A stretch of 16,799 nucleotides of DNA from an uncultured bacterium (lineage in GTDB: Bacteria; Bacteroidota; Bacteroidia; Sphingobacteriales; Sphingobacteriaceae), in assembly GCA_903958995.1 (NCBI GenBank), contig CAJBVG010000117.1, positions 1 to 16,799 on the forward strand, in the 5' to 3' direction. The notes beneath the pieces are model-generated. The model made no database searches and was not told where the DNA came from. It was given only the letters and a program-made list of their open reading frames with translations. Both the position numbers and the translations under genes were made by a program. This document shows positions 15,866 through 16,799 of the stretch, piece after piece. How positions within the stretch are numbered: position 1 is the stretch's first letter; each line of letters starts with the position of its first letter.

Positions 15866-16799
15866 ATGGAAAACAGAATTGGTACCTTATTAATTGTCAC
15901 GTTAATATTATTAGTTGTAGATTTTTACGTATTTCAGGCGATAAAAACATCTTTTCAACATCAATCTGAGAACAAGCGCAAATGGATTATGCGTGGTTAT
16001 TGGTTTGTAGTAGGCATAACCATTGCTGGTGTTTTCTTAGGTATATTTTTATCTATCGGTAGAGTGTTGAGAACAGTACTTTTTGTATGGTTCTTTATTC
16101 ATTACTTCTCGAAATTATTTGCTTTGCCGTTTTTGTTAATTGATGATATTCGTAGGGGGTTAATATGGGTTCTGCGGGCCCTTCGGCTCCGCTCAGGGAC
16201 CGCAGAAGAAACTGTCTCTACTGACTTAGAAATCACTGCGGTTAAAAATGGAATGACTCGTTCGGAGTTCTTAAGTAAAACAGGATTAGTGGTTGCTGGT
16301 ATTCCATTCATCACGATGAACTATGGAATGTTATCCAATAATGTTTACGATTATCAGATAAAACGCAGAACTATTTATTTGCCAAATCTGCCGAAATCAT
16401 TTGATGGTATTAAGATTGGACAAATATCTGATGTACATTCGGGTAGTTTTTATAACAAAACAGCTGTACAAGGTGGGGTGGATATGTTGAATGCGGAGAA
16501 GTGTGATGTTATTTTCTTCACAGGCGATTTAGTAAATGATCGTACTTCCGAAATGAAAGATTACACTAATATTTTTGATAAAGTAAAAGCACCATTGGGT
16601 GTATTTTCTATTTTAGGAAATCATGATTACGGTGATTATGTAAAGTGGGACTCTCCTGCTGCGAAGCAAAAGAACCTTGAAGATTTATATGTAGTACATA
16701 AAAACTTAGGATGGGATTTATTGAGAAATGAAAATCGTTCATTAAAAATAGGAAATGAAGAGATTGCAATTATTGGTGTAGAGAATTGGGGATCATCAT
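15866..16799 (+). CDS. Membrane-anchored metallophosphoesterase (3' end outside window)
   Basis: The ATG at 15866 opens a frame of 311 residues that runs off the window. The N-terminus has three hydrophobic helices (about residues 5-25, 45-65, 69-92), then a linker, a further hydrophobic stretch (about 138-152, after TRSEFLSK) and a calcineurin-like phosphoesterase domain. Metal-binding motifs are GQISDVHSG (185-193, D189 and H191), FTGDLVNDR (218-226, D221 and N224) and GNHD (251-254). The family hydrolyses phosphodiesters or phosphomonoesters with a two-metal centre; the YkuE/YaeI-like arrangement suggests an envelope substrate, but none can be named. The linker (residues about 102-114) is encoded by a GC-rich palindromic repeat. 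It starts six bases after the ATPase stop and so probably shares that transcript. Confidence 0.92.
   Translation, partial: MENRIGTLLIVTLILLVVDFYVFQAIKTSFQHQSENKRKWIMRGYWFVVGITIAGVFLGIFLSIGRVLRTVLFVWFFIHYFSKLFALPFLLIDDIRRGLIWVLRALRLRSGTAEETVSTDLEITAVKNGMTRSEFLSKTGLVVAGIPFITMNYGMLSNNVYDYQIKRRTIYLPNLPKSFDGIKIGQISDVHSGSFYNKTAVQGGVDMLNAEKCDVIFFTGDLVNDRTSEMKDYTNIFDKVKAPLGVFSILGNHDYGDYVKWDSPAAKQKNLEDLYVVHKNLGWDLLRNENRSLKIGNEEIAIIGVENWGSS
16171..16206. repeat. GC-rich REP-like palindrome inside the metallophosphoesterase gene
   Basis: The arms TCTGCGGGCCCT (16171-16182) and AGGGACCGCAGA (16195-16206) pair over 12 positions with one mismatch (G against A), around the loop TCGGCTCCGCTC. The core CCTTCGGCTCCGCTCAGG resembles a palindrome that I recall as dispersed in Bacteroidota genomes. 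It is strikingly GC-rich against AT-rich flanks. Its 36 bases keep the reading frame and encode the basic stretch LRALRLRSGTAE between the membrane helices and the catalytic domain. It reads as an element inserted into the gene and tolerated in a linker. Confidence 0.8.

Noticed and set aside
16102..16314. 70-codon minus-strand frame across the palindrome
   Set aside because: It is antisense to the metallophosphoesterase; its arginine-rich middle is only the palindrome read backwards.

Overview
The window is AT-rich DNA from a member of the Bacteroidota. The evidence is a complete type IX secretion / gliding motor cluster (porP-gldK-gldL-gldM-gldN), promoters of the Bacteroidota type (TTTG, about 19 bases, TAnnTTTG) and the lack of clear Shine-Dalgarno sequences before most genes. 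The family cannot be fixed from the sequence. The gene order porP-gldK-L-M-N matches the porPKLMN order of Porphyromonas gingivalis, but the proteins also carry gliding-type features, so a Flavobacteriia-, Cytophagia- or Chitinophagia-like organism is plausible.

Layout. (1) Bases 1-109 hold the tail of a plus-strand gene, probably uvrC. It converges on the T9SS operon; the 145-base gap holds a perfect 14-bp-arm palindrome and a strong hairpin-plus-T-run terminator for the minus-strand operon. (2) Bases 255-4808 (minus) are gldK, gldL, gldM and gldN: an outer-membrane lipoprotein, the two inner-membrane motor subunits and a periplasmic ring partner. (3) Bases 5010-5942 (minus) are porP/sprF with a near-ideal promoter of its own. 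(4) Bases 6082-9394 (minus) are a BamA/TamA-like outer-membrane protein, a DUF4271 membrane protein and uroporphyrinogen-III synthase (hemD), closely spaced and probably one transcript. (5) Divergently, bases 9433-12738 (plus) are hemW, a cyclase-family metal hydrolase overlapping it by one base, and a polytopic GT-C-like membrane protein. (6) Bases 12747-13175 (minus) are a small secreted SnoaL/NTF2-like protein. (7) Bases 13241-16799 (plus) are a tight three-gene unit: a von Willebrand A protein, a ChlI/MoxR-like AAA+ ATPase with unusual Walker motifs, and a membrane-anchored metallophosphoesterase cut off by the window end.

How it fits together. GldL and GldM form the proton-driven inner-membrane motor; GldM spans the periplasm to the GldK/GldN ring, and PorP/SprF is an outer-membrane partner of the same machine. 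The BamA-like protein and DUF4271 are also envelope proteins. HemD makes uroporphyrinogen III and HemW is a heme chaperone, so both genes near the divergent junction touch heme metabolism, possibly by chance. The VWA/AAA+ pair resembles the BchI/BchD (Mg-chelatase) and MoxR/VWA chaperone systems. Its target is unknown, and it is the best candidate here for an uncharacterised system.

There is no gene-free stretch longer than about 200 bases (the longest is 4809-5009). I see no tRNA, rRNA, CRISPR array, insertion sequence or prophage gene. The most unusual local feature is a GC-rich palindromic repeat read in frame within the metallophosphoesterase gene (16171-16206).
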